Shown here piece by piece: positions 52,294-60,256 of a stretch of 64,000 bases of DNA. The notes below the pieces were generated by a model. The model saw only the letters and a list, made by a program, of their open reading frames with translations, did not search any database and had not been told where the DNA came from. The translations under genes were made by a program, and so were the position numbers. Source of the DNA: Desulfarculales bacterium UBA696 (GTDB lineage: Bacteria; Desulfobacterota; Syntrophobacteria; Syntrophobacterales; Syntrophobacteraceae); the NCBI GenBank assembly GCA_002298995.1, contig DBMO01000037.1, positions 256,332-320,331 of the forward strand, written 5' to 3'. Within the stretch, counting starts at the first letter, position 1. Every line of letters starts with the position of its first letter.

Positions 52294-52464
52294 ATGACAG
52301 CATTATTTATCCGGGACTTTCCCGAGGACCTCCACCACAAGGCAAAGATTCAGGCAGCGCTCGAACGAACCACGTTGAAAGACCTCGTTTCGAAAGCACT
52401 GCGGGAGTATTTAAGGAAGGCCGGAGTGCCGGAAATGGAAGTCGATCAGAGAAAGGAGGGGTAA
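52294..52464 (+). CDS. Ribbon-helix-helix regulator (FitA/Arc-like)
   Basis: 56 residues behind GAAAGGGGGA. The pattern MTALFIRDFPEDLHHKAKIQ (beta strand then helix) and LKDLVSKALREYLRKAG is the ribbon-helix-helix fold. It starts 36 bp after a palindromic operator and ends two bases before the integrase. Probably it controls its own promoter and the integrase. Confidence 0.78.
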   Translation: MTALFIRDFPEDLHHKAKIQAALERTTLKDLVSKALREYLRKAGVPEMEVDQRKEG

Positions 52465-52466
52465 TC

Positions 52467-53726
52467 ATGGCGATCCTCGCTGAATGCCCACAGTGCCACA
52501 AGAAACAGTCAGTCCGAAATAAGGTCTGCAACTGCGGCAAAGACCTCGACAAAGCCAAGCGCGCTCAAAAGGTCCGGTACTGGATCGACTACATTGTGCC
52601 GGGCACGGGAAAGGCAAAGCGCGAACCTGTAGCGGGTGCAGAAGATCCGAAAGCCTATTCCATCGAGGAAGCCAGGGCGGCCGAGGGCAAGCGCAAGGCT
52701 CAGAAGGTGGAAACTCCCCGAGTGCTCCAGCGGGCGCCGGAAGAGAAGATGACCTTCAAGGAACTCGCGAAGTGGTATCTTGGTCAAGAAAAGGTCAAGG
52801 CACTCCGATATTTCCCGACTCTCACAATCAATCTAAACAGCTTTAATCAGGAGTTGGGCGACACCATAGTCGGGCAAATCAAGCCGGCGGACCTGGAGAA
52901 TTATCAGGCAAAGCGGAAGAGGGAAGGGCAGGCCGACGCTTATGTAGACCGGCAGATCGAAGCCGCCCGCGCCATGATAAACAAGGCTTTTGACAACGAT
53001 ATGGTTACGGGCGAGACGGTGAAGGTTTTCAGGCGGGTAAGGAAGATGCTAAAGCGGGGCTCGAATGCCAGGGACCGGATACTTAGCACCGAAGAGTTTA
53101 AGAGCCTGTTTGACCACCTGCCCGGTCATACTAAGTCAATACTGGCGACCGGTTTCTATACCGGCATGAGGCGCGGCGAGATCCTTTCCTTGACCTGGGA
53201 TAAGGTTGATATGGAAAAGCGGCTTATAAAACTCGAAGCAAAGGACACGAAAGACAATGAGCCGCGGACGATTCCAATCCTGCCCGAACTCTATGAAATT
53301 CTAAAGAGCACTCCGAAAGCGATACATGTTGAATGTCCGAAATGCCAAAAGAAGCAGCCGGCCAGAAATAAGACCTGTGAGTGTGGTACAGAACTCCATT
53401 TACATGTGTTTTTATATCGAGGAAAACCCGTTGACTCGATCAAGACCGGACTGATTAAAGCCTGCACAGACGCGAAAATCACCTATGGCCGCTTTGTGAA
53501 AGATGGCTTTGTCTTCCACGACCTCCGGCATACGTTCAACACTTACATGCGGAAGGCCGGGGTTGCTCAGTCCGTGATAATGAAGATCACCGGCCACAGT
53601 ACTGATGAAATGTTCCGGCGTTACGATTCCATAGACGCAGATGACGCCCACCAAGCGATTGACCAGTATGGGGCCTTTTTGCGAAATCTTGACCAAACCC
53701 TTGACCAAGAGGAAAATGGGCAATAA
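52467..53726 (+). CDS. Tyrosine integrase with two zinc ribbons
   Basis: 419 residues. The catalytic set is present: Arg in TGMRRGEIL (about 232), HDLRHTFNTY (about 350), GHST and the nucleophile Tyr in MFRRYDSI (about 386). An N-terminal zinc ribbon (CPQC...CNCG, about 7-24) has a close copy (CPKC...CECG, about 290-307) inserted inside the catalytic domain. A SAM-like core-binding domain lies at about 90-200. The last codons overlap the candidate arm sites. It directs insertion into the adjacent tRNA-His. Confidence 0.92.
   Translation: MAILAECPQCHKKQSVRNKVCNCGKDLDKAKRAQKVRYWIDYIVPGTGKAKREPVAGAEDPKAYSIEEARAAEGKRKAQKVETPRVLQRAPEEKMTFKELAKWYLGQEKVKALRYFPTLTINLNSFNQELGDTIVGQIKPADLENYQAKRKREGQADAYVDRQIEAARAMINKAFDNDMVTGETVKVFRRVRKMLKRGSNARDRILSTEEFKSLFDHLPGHTKSILATGFYTGMRRGEILSLTWDKVDMEKRLIKLEAKDTKDNEPRTIPILPELYEILKSTPKAIHVECPKCQKKQPARNKTCECGTELHLHVFLYRGKPVDSIKTGLIKACTDAKITYGRFVKDGFVFHDLRHTFNTYMRKAGVAQSVIMKITGHSTDEMFRRYDSIDADDAHQAIDQYGAFLRNLDQTLDQEENGQ
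53688..53709. promoter_or_regulatory. Candidate arm-type integrase binding sites, right
   Basis: Two direct copies of CTTGACCAA (53688-53696 and 53700-53708) lie at the 3' end of the integrase gene, 68-90 bp from attR, and match the motif near attL. Confidence 0.55.
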
Positions 53727-53757
53727 AAAACGCCAACCCGATTTCTCTAAGTTGGCG
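53725..53757 (-). terminator. Element-borne terminator for tRNA-His
   Basis: On the minus strand CGCCAAC pairs with GTTGGCG and is followed by TTTTTTATT. It lies 20 bp beyond the 3' end of the tRNA and replaces the original terminator displaced to 38215-38251. On the plus strand it may also help to end the integrase transcript. Confidence 0.65.
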
Positions 53758-53776
53758 TCCTTCCTGAACTTTTCGG

Positions 53777-53822
53777 AGGGTGAGTGACCGGACTTGAACC
53801 GGCAGCCTCTGGGGCCACAACC
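53777..53822 (-). repeat. attR: 46-bp repeat inside the intact tRNA-His
   Basis: Identical to 38270-38315. It forms the 3' part of the functional tRNA, which is therefore restored by the element side of the recombination site. Confidence 0.92.
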
Positions 53823-53853
53823 CAGTGCTCTAACCTGTTGAGCTACACCCACC
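53779..53853 (-). tRNA. tRNA-His (anticodon GTG)
   Basis: The minus strand folds into a complete cloverleaf: acceptor GTGGGTG/CACTCAC with the extra G(-1) opposite C73 that is specific to tRNA-His, D arm, anticodon stem CTGGG/CCCAG with loop TTGTGGC (GTG), and T arm GCCGG-TTCAAGT-CCGGT. The CCA end is not encoded. Confidence 0.95.
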
Positions 53854-54127
53854 GTAAGTGAAACTTAACACCGCCATTTACCACTCAACCCGCCAAAAAT
53901 CAAGGAGTAAGTCCCCGTGAGGAGATCGGACGGGATCGGGTTTAACCAGGAAGTTCCTGCAACATAAGAATACTGGTTAAATGACCAGTTGCTATATATA
54001 CGAAATAGAAGGTCGAGCTCCTCAATACTTGTCAGGCCCGAGCCGGCTGGTACCGTAAGCCTTGCGCACGCGGCGGCATTGTTATACATTTACGCGTCAA
54101 TTAATTTGCGAGCGAAAGGATTCCAGC

Positions 54128-55114
54128 ATGAAGAGAAAAGAAGACGTCTTTGCGGTCGCAAGGGACTTTATGCGTAGCCGGGTTATTCTTACCGCGGCGG
54201 AACTGGACCTTTTCACGCTAATTCAGGAGGGTGATTCAACCGCTGAAAAGATGGCCTCCCGGCTCGGCGCCGATAAGAGGGCGCTTTCGCGCGTGCTGGA
54301 CTGCCTTGTCACTTTCGGCCTGCTGGGAAAGAATGGAGATGTCTATTCGCCAACAGAAGAAGGTGCGCCCTATTCCATGAAACATCCGGAATCGTCGCTT
54401 CCGATGCTGCTTCATATCAGCCGACTATGGGATAGCTGGAGCGATTTGACGGAAGTGGTTGAAAAGGGACCGGGTTCCGAGCAAAGACCTTCCAGGCCGA
54501 TGGACCCCGAGAGCAGGCGTGCCTTCATCGGCGCGATGCACGTCATCGGGCGCACATTGTCCGAAGAAATAGCTCGTTCGCTTGATCTAAGCGGCTTCAA
54601 AAAGGTCATGGATATTGGTGGAGGTTCAGGCACATATACAATTGCCTTCCTCAAAAACAACCCGCGGATGCGGGCGGTGATTTTTGACCTCGAGGATGTA
54701 ATACCGATGGCCGGGGAGCGGCTGGAGGCCGAGGGGTTTCTCGTCCGTACCGATCTTGTGCAGGGCGATTTTTACCGCGATGAGCTCCCGACAGGGTGTG
54801 ACCTTGCACTGCTTTCCGCAATAATTCATCAAAACAACCCCGAACAGAACCTTCACCTGTTCAAAAAAGCGTACCGCGCGCTGGAACCTGGGGGGATGCT
54901 GTTAATCCGGGACCACATTATGAACGATTCCAGGACAAACCCCCCGGAAGGAGCTCTTTTTGCCATAAATATGCTTGTGAATACGCGCGGCGGTGATACT
55001 TATACTTTTGCGGAAGTTGAAAAGGGTCTTGCCGAGGCGGGATTTGGCAATATACGGATGCTTAGGTCCGGGGAACGCATGGATTGCCTGGTCGCGGGAG
55101 TTAAGCCATCTTGA
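54128..55114 (+). CDS. SAM-dependent O-methyltransferase (family 2, AcsA/hydroxyneurosporene type)
   Basis: 328 residues from ATG 54128 behind AAAGGA. An N-terminal winged-helix dimerisation domain (about 1-90: AAELDLFTLIQEG, ALSRVLDCLVTFGLL) precedes the SAM-binding domain with VMDIGGGSGTYTIAF (near 163), and later EPGGMLLIRDHIM. Members methylate small aromatic or polyketide hydroxyls. The substrate here is unknown. Confidence 0.85.
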   Translation: MKRKEDVFAVARDFMRSRVILTAAELDLFTLIQEGDSTAEKMASRLGADKRALSRVLDCLVTFGLLGKNGDVYSPTEEGAPYSMKHPESSLPMLLHISRLWDSWSDLTEVVEKGPGSEQRPSRPMDPESRRAFIGAMHVIGRTLSEEIARSLDLSGFKKVMDIGGGSGTYTIAFLKNNPRMRAVIFDLEDVIPMAGERLEAEGFLVRTDLVQGDFYRDELPTGCDLALLSAIIHQNNPEQNLHLFKKAYRALEPGGMLLIRDHIMNDSRTNPPEGALFAINMLVNTRGGDTYTFAEVEKGLAEAGFGNIRMLRSGERMDCLVAGVKPS

Positions 55115-55668
55115 TTGTTTCCACGGTATCGAGTCGTATCAAATTTGATGGTCCGGCGTTAAACCGTTAGAAAGTGTTGCGAGAGTGACGTTCCAGAGTG
55201 AATCGATTATTCTCGCAAAACATGGCTGCTTCGCACCCGGCAGTTTGGCGAACATCGGTCAGGGAGACATACTGTGAGCGGATCTTTGCCTACGGCAGGT
55301 TGATCTTGATCCTAGCGAAATCGCAATGTTTTTGCGCTGCAATTCGATGAAGTATTGCTGGGTCGGAATTGCCGCGAAATTATTCTTGACACAAAGGCAC
55401 AAAAGGCAGAATAATCACGTGCGGGGAATCACAAGTTAGAAGTGAAATTGCGGATCGTCCGGCAGCAATTTTTCTCCTACGCAAATCGAGTTCTCTATCC
55501 TGCTCAAGCTCGTAATACTTACACTCTGCGCTGTAATCTAATCATACTCTTTTTCCGCTCTCTCCCCGCTGCCGAGCTATCCCTTGCATCCCGGTCGAAC
55601 TGTATCCCCGAATCGCCGGATGCGAAAAAATCTGTTTGAGCGGAGCTATTCGCATTTCAGGATCCAAG
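55115..55668. other. Intergenic region
   Basis: About 550 bases with no supported gene. A short frame at 55442-55639 has poor composition and no ribosome site. Confidence 0.4.
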
Positions 55669-55875
55669 ATGGACAAATTTGAGAAGACCTGCGACGAATG
55701 CGGCAGGTCCGAGGACGACTTCGACTACTGCAGCACGCGCTGCATGCTTCCCAGTTGTATGGAGTGCACCTTTCTTCTGCAGTTATACGGTACCGGATGC
55801 GGAAACATCCACGTCTACTACTTATGCCGGGATTGTTATAACGAGAGAATAAAGAGAGGGTTTGTAGAACCCTAG
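55669..55875 (+). CDS. Cys-rich mini-protein, probable zinc binder
   Basis: 68 residues, ATG 55669 behind AGGA. Ten Cys (CDECGRSEDDFDYC, CMLPSCMEC, GCGNIHVYYLCRDC) suggest two or more zinc sites. It lies 71 bp before the CoA-transferase pair on the same strand. No family recognised. Confidence 0.6.
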   Translation: MDKFEKTCDECGRSEDDFDYCSTRCMLPSCMECTFLLQLYGTGCGNIHVYYLCRDCYNERIKRGFVEP

Positions 55876-55946
55876 CAAGGAGGTGAGCGCTAAGGGACAA
55901 TCCAACGCTATTTCCAATTCCAATTAATTCAGAGGAGGCTTTAAAA

Positions 55947-56939
55947 ATGGCTGTAGACAAATTGATGTCACTCAAGGAAGCGGTTTCAAAGTACATCCAG
56001 GATGGAGACACTGTTTATTACGGTGGGTTCCAGATCATGGTTCCCATGGCGCTTACACACGAAATCATCAGGCAGAAAAAAAGAAATCTTACCACTATAG
56101 AATCTTCGACGGACGTTGGCGGCTTGGACCTTCTGGTGGGCGCGGGCTGCGTCAGCGAGATTCACTCAGCGTGGATCATGAACTGGTACGTGAAGGCCCC
56201 TTATGCAATCCGCAGGGCTTTCCAGTCCAAGCAAACGAAAAGATTTGACGTGTCCAACTTCGCCGCAACGAGCGCCCTGATCGCCGGCTTCCTTGGTGTT
56301 CCTTTTCTTCCTGTTCGCGGAAACATCGGCACGGATATGATGAAACTCAATCCGACCGACCTGAAAATGGTCAAGGATCCTTTCACGGGTGAGGAAATGA
56401 CCGTTGTACGCGCGTGGCGCGCCGACGTTGCAGTCATCCACGCCCAGGTTGCCGACAGGCTCGGAAACGTATGGAGCTGGGGCACCAGGGGCGTTACGGA
56501 TGAATTTGGTGCGATGGGCGCAAAGAGGGGCGTAATAGTAACGGCCGAGGAGATAGTCGAGCCCGATATTACCAGGTCAGATCCTGACCGTACCGTGGTT
56601 CCCTATTTCAAGACGCTTGCCGTTGTCCATGCTCCATGGGGCGCACATCCTTCGGCATGCCGTGGCTATTACGGCCTCGATATCCGGTACAGCCAATACC
56701 AGGGCAAGTATGAAAGAAACGCCGAACTTCTCCCCAAATTCCTGGATGAGTGGGTGTATGGCTGCGAAGACCACAAAGCCTACATCGACAAGTACATCCA
56801 GAAATTCGGCCAGGCAGGTCTTGACCGGCTCAAGCCCACGCTCGGGTACAAGCCCAAATACCAGGTGGACTATGGATTTCACGACCCTGCGGTTTGGAAG
56901 GGCGTACCCCAGTACACCGATGAGTATATAAAGGCATAG
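55947..56939 (+). CDS. CoA-transferase subunit A (glutaconate CoA-transferase type)
   Basis: 330 residues behind AGAGGAGG. Features: SLKEAVSKYIQDGDTVYYGGF, TTIESSTDVGGLDLLVGAGCVSEI, and DVAVIHAQVADRLGNVWSWG. It would form a heterotetramer with the next gene's product and move CoA between carboxylic acids. The C-terminal extension (about 240-330) is longer than in the shortest members. The acyl substrate cannot be told. Confidence 0.82.
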   Translation: MAVDKLMSLKEAVSKYIQDGDTVYYGGFQIMVPMALTHEIIRQKKRNLTTIESSTDVGGLDLLVGAGCVSEIHSAWIMNWYVKAPYAIRRAFQSKQTKRFDVSNFAATSALIAGFLGVPFLPVRGNIGTDMMKLNPTDLKMVKDPFTGEEMTVVRAWRADVAVIHAQVADRLGNVWSWGTRGVTDEFGAMGAKRGVIVTAEEIVEPDITRSDPDRTVVPYFKTLAVVHAPWGAHPSACRGYYGLDIRYSQYQGKYERNAELLPKFLDEWVYGCEDHKAYIDKYIQKFGQAGLDRLKPTLGYKPKYQVDYGFHDPAVWKGVPQYTDEYIKA

Positions 56940-56975
56940 GCTTGACCCAATAAGATCGCACAAGGAGAAGAAAAC

Positions 56976-57749
56976 ATGCATGCCACGAATTATAAATTGA
57001 CTGAACTGATGGTGGTTCGATGCGCGAAGGAAATCAATGACAGTGAAGTCGTGTTTGCGGGCGTGGGTCTGCCTTTGGTAGTTGTCGGTTTCGCCATGGT
57101 TACGCACGCTCCCAATATGATTCTTTTCACCGAGGGCGGCTCGATCCGTGCCACGGCACCTCCGGGACTCGCCATCACGGTTGACGATCCGGCCCTTTTC
57201 TGCAACGGCGACGCCTCGTTTGGAATGCTTTCCACCATGGCGGCCCTCCAGAGAGGCGAAGTTGACGTAGCATTCATCGGCGGCGCCCAGATCGACAAGT
57301 ACGGCAACATCAATTCAACTGGTGTTGGGGACTGGAGCAAGCCGGAATCATTCACCTACTTTGCCGGAAGCGGCGGCGCAAACGACATGGCTACCTCGGG
57401 AAAGCGCGTTCTGGCCATCATGCCTCAGGACCCGAAGAAGTTCGTCGAAAAGGTCGACTATCTGACCACGCCGGGCTTCCTCGACGGCCCCGGTACACGC
57501 AAGAAACTCGGAATGATCGGCGGCGGTCCGAGCGTCGTGGTCAGCACAATGGGTGTTTACAGGTTCGACGAGAAGACCTGTGAAATGTATCTGGCCGAGT
57601 ACTTCCCCGGACAGTCGGTTGACAAGGTGAAGGCAAACTGCTCCTTCGACCTCAAGATTTCTCCCAATGTCAAGGAGACCGAGCCCCCGACGGAAGAGGA
57701 AATCTCGGTTCTTCGCAATATAGACCCGACCGGGTTCTATCTTGGATAG
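56976..57749 (+). CDS. CoA-transferase subunit B (glutaconate CoA-transferase type)
   Basis: 257 residues behind AAGGAG, 36 bp after subunit A. Features: VVFAGVGLPLVVVGFAMV, a family segment near the expected active-site region (LFTEGGSIRATAPPG), and GGAQIDKYGNINST. The catalytic Glu is probably the one in LFTEGG (about 50), by comparison with glutaconate CoA-transferase subunit B. Followed by a strong terminator. Confidence 0.84.
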   Translation: MHATNYKLTELMVVRCAKEINDSEVVFAGVGLPLVVVGFAMVTHAPNMILFTEGGSIRATAPPGLAITVDDPALFCNGDASFGMLSTMAALQRGEVDVAFIGGAQIDKYGNINSTGVGDWSKPESFTYFAGSGGANDMATSGKRVLAIMPQDPKKFVEKVDYLTTPGFLDGPGTRKKLGMIGGGPSVVVSTMGVYRFDEKTCEMYLAEYFPGQSVDKVKANCSFDLKISPNVKETEPPTEEEISVLRNIDPTGFYLG

Positions 57750-57798
57750 TGTTGCCGCATAGACATCCGAGGTAAAGACCTGAAAATGGCACATCCCG

Positions 57799-57830
57799 GC
57801 CGGCGGAGCGCAAAAAGCTCCGCCGGCTTT
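57799..57830 (+). terminator. Intrinsic terminator after the CoA-transferase pair
   Basis: GCCGGCGGAG / CTCCGCCGGC with a CGCAAAAAG loop and a T-rich tail (TTTCTTTT). Confidence 0.9.
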
Positions 57831-58019
57831 CTTTTGCACACATCCAATAAGCGCGTTAGTCCGCACTCCCACGCCATTTTTCGCTCATGCCCCGGTTTAC
57901 ATTATCCGAATCTTTAACTGAGGCAATCCGGCTGGATTGGTCCTTGAACTTTGGCTTAATTCGTGTAAATCCAGCCATGTTTTGATGCGGCAATTGACTC
58001 AACGTGGAAAGTGCTGTGC

Positions 58020-58571
58020 ATGGAACGAGATATTGAAGAGGAAGAGGCAAAATACCGGTCGTTGAGGGAGTATTCTAGGGTCGACGGCCACTTGCCAATC
58101 CATATTAGCGTGGTCCCCGAAGAACGGCACGCCCTGGCCTGGTCCCGTACGTCGCTGGAAGCGGCTTTGACGGAACACCAGGAGATGCCGGAACATGCCG
58201 ACCGTGTGATTGCTGAATGCCTCAATATCATCAATTCAAAACTTGATACCATTATCAGGATGCTCGCTTTCCAGAACAAGGATTATTGCTCATTGCAGCT
58301 CGAAGAGGTGAATATAAGCGCAGGGGGCCTCAGCGTTGCAACAGGGGAACTTATCGAGTGCGGAACTTTGGTTGAGATTCAGCTAATGCTTCCTACCGCT
58401 CCGTATCTCATTCTCTACATTTACGGCAATGTCGTGAGGTCGGAGCCCGAGAGCGAACGGAATCGCACCTGGGTATATTTCACCTTGATAGACGAAGACA
58501 TTCGAGAACACATCGTCAAATATGTATTTGAGCGCCAAAGAGAAATCCTCCGTAAAAAACGGAACCTGTAA
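58020..58571 (+). CDS. PilZ-domain c-di-GMP receptor
   Basis: 183 residues from ATG 58020 (GGAAAG upstream; GTG 58011 in frame is possible). The PilZ signature is split as in other family members: R-E-Y-S-R (RxxxR, about 16-20) and N-I-S-A-G-G (about 100), which together bind c-di-GMP. The part between them is long and helical. It precedes motA by nine bases, so it may adjust flagellar motor output, like YcgR. Confidence 0.8.
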   Translation: MERDIEEEEAKYRSLREYSRVDGHLPIHISVVPEERHALAWSRTSLEAALTEHQEMPEHADRVIAECLNIINSKLDTIIRMLAFQNKDYCSLQLEEVNISAGGLSVATGELIECGTLVEIQLMLPTAPYLILYIYGNVVRSEPESERNRTWVYFTLIDEDIREHIVKYVFERQREILRKKRNL

Positions 58572-58580
58572 GAGGGGCTA

Positions 58581-59438
58581 ATGTTTGTAATCATCGGAAT
58601 GGTAATAGTCACCAGCTCGGTAATAGGCGGTTATCTGATGGAGCATGGCAATATGTCCTTGCTGTTTCAGCCGGCCGAGTTGGTCATTATATTTGGTGCT
58701 TCCCTGGGAGGCTTCATAATAGCTTCGCCCATGAAAGTTATAAAGGCGGTTCAGGGCGGTATCATGAGGATGTTCATGGGGAAGATATATTCCAAGAACG
58801 ATTACGTGGAAGCGCTCATGCTATTGAGCGAGATTTTTTACAAGATCAGGAAGGAGGGGCTGGTTTCCATCGAAACCGACCTCGATGAGCCAAACCAGAG
58901 TGCCATTTTTAAAAGATTTCCTAAATTTTTAAAAAACCACCATGCCCTGGCTTTCCTTACCGATACGCTAAGGACTCTTACCATCACGGACATAGAAGCC
59001 CACGAACTGGGTTCGCTTCTTGACTACGAAATTGACGCCCATTTCGAGGAAGCGACGATCCCCTCGAAGAGTATCGGCCACGTGGCGGACGCACTCCCCG
59101 GTCTCGGGATTGTTGCTGCGGTCCTGGGCGTTGTCCTTACAATGAAGAAGATAAGCGAGCCGCCCGAAGTCCTGGGCCAAAGCATCGGGGCTGCGCTTGT
59201 GGGGACATTTCTTGGCGTCCTCCTGTGTTACGGATTTGTCGGCCCAGTTTCGCGAAATCTCGAACACCTTGCAAACGAGGACCGGGAATTTCTGACCGTG
59301 ATAAAAGCGGCTCTGCTCGCCTTCGTAAATACGCCTTCGCCCCAGGTGGCCATAGAATTTGCCAGAAGGGTCATCCCTGGAGATCTCAAACCTTCATTTC
59401 TTGAACTCGAAGCTGTAATCAAGAAGGCCAGGAAGTGA
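58581..59438 (+). CDS. motA: MotA, flagellar stator proton channel
   Basis: 285 residues with four membrane segments. Family features: LVIIFGASLGGFIIASP, GHVADALPGLGIVAAVLGVVLTM and SIGAALVGTFLGVLLCYGFVGPV. With MotB it forms the stator that turns proton flow into rotation. Starts behind GAGGGG in a PilZ-motA-motB cluster. Confidence 0.93.
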   Translation: MFVIIGMVIVTSSVIGGYLMEHGNMSLLFQPAELVIIFGASLGGFIIASPMKVIKAVQGGIMRMFMGKIYSKNDYVEALMLLSEIFYKIRKEGLVSIETDLDEPNQSAIFKRFPKFLKNHHALAFLTDTLRTLTITDIEAHELGSLLDYEIDAHFEEATIPSKSIGHVADALPGLGIVAAVLGVVLTMKKISEPPEVLGQSIGAALVGTFLGVLLCYGFVGPVSRNLEHLANEDREFLTVIKAALLAFVNTPSPQVAIEFARRVIPGDLKPSFLELEAVIKKARK

Positions 59439-59441
59439 TCA

Positions 59442-60251
59442 ATGGAAGATAAGCAAAGAAAGATAATCATAAAAAGAGTCAAACGCATGGCCCACGGGCA
59501 GCACGGTGGGAGTTGGAAGGTGGCTTATGCAGATTTTGTAACTGCAATGATGGCATTTTTTCTGCTCATGTGGCTGCTGAATATGACCTCCCAGGAAAAG
59601 AGGGCAGTGCTCGCCCTTTATTTCAAGCACTTCAGTCTCTTTGAAAAGGGCGGCAAGTCCTTCATGAGCGAAGGAGGACTGCGACCCTCCGGATTGAACT
59701 ACGGGGGCGAGGAAGTAATTGAGAGCGGTGAGAATTCCAGCGGGATAACCAATGACGAGCTTGCGGTAAAGTTGATGACTGGAATCGAGGAGGGCGCGCC
59801 GAGTGCATCACAACAGGTATTCATTGCAGTCACGGAGGAGGGAATAAGGATTCAGATAGTGGACACTCGTGAGAATCCTATCTTTCCAGTCGGGAGTGCG
59901 CAACTGACCGATAATGCCAAAACCATCATAAAAACCATTACTTCGGTTATAAAGAATTTCCCAAATGAAATAGCTGTGGAGGGGCACACCGACTCGACTC
60001 AGACCAAAAGCGAGCAGATGTCGAACTGGGAACTCTCCATTGCAAGGGCAGGGTCTGCCAGACGCGAACTGGAACAAAGCGGGATAGATCCATTGCGAAT
60101 AGCGAGGGTCTCCGGATTTGCCGACAAGGTCCCGCTACTCATGGAATTGCCGAACGATCCGCGAAACAGGCGGATCAGCATTGTCTTTATGAAAAATAAG
60201 AGGCTCAAACCACCCGACAAACTGGAATGGCTGATGAAGCCGCCTGCCTGA
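59442..60251 (+). CDS. motB: MotB, flagellar stator peptidoglycan anchor
   Basis: 269 residues. One membrane helix contains the proton-carrying Asp in AYADFVTAMMAFFLLMWL (about 27-44). An OmpA-like domain (about 130-255: VEGHTDST, NWELSIARAGSARRELEQSG, RVSGFADKVPL) holds peptidoglycan. Three bases separate it from motA. Confidence 0.93.
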   Translation: MEDKQRKIIIKRVKRMAHGQHGGSWKVAYADFVTAMMAFFLLMWLLNMTSQEKRAVLALYFKHFSLFEKGGKSFMSEGGLRPSGLNYGGEEVIESGENSSGITNDELAVKLMTGIEEGAPSASQQVFIAVTEEGIRIQIVDTRENPIFPVGSAQLTDNAKTIIKTITSVIKNFPNEIAVEGHTDSTQTKSEQMSNWELSIARAGSARRELEQSGIDPLRIARVSGFADKVPLLMELPNDPRNRRISIVFMKNKRLKPPDKLEWLMKPPA

Positions 60252-60256
60252 TTAAA

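Larger units (their letters stand above)
38270..53822. mobile_element. 15.5-kb integrative element (satellite-like or reduced prophage) in tRNA-His
   Basis: Bounded by 46-bp direct repeats and carrying, next to the intact tRNA, a tyrosine integrase. Modules in order: small DNA-binding proteins, primase-helicase, iteron-like origin, small proteins, ERCC4 nuclease, terminase small and large subunit candidates, coiled-coil and unknown proteins, minus-strand membrane protein and XRE repressor, structured RNA, small acidic proteins, ribbon-helix-helix protein and integrase. No portal, capsid, protease, tail or lysis gene is recognised. This and the size fit a phage satellite, though undetected divergent structural genes remain possible. 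Confidence 0.85.

Noticed and set aside
52294..53726. Toxin-antitoxin pair (RHH antitoxin plus toxin)
   Set aside because: The gene after the ribbon-helix-helix gene is a tyrosine integrase, and no PIN, RelE or similar toxin is present.
55442..55639. 65-codon plus-strand frame
   Set aside because: No ribosome site and composition unlike neighbouring genes.
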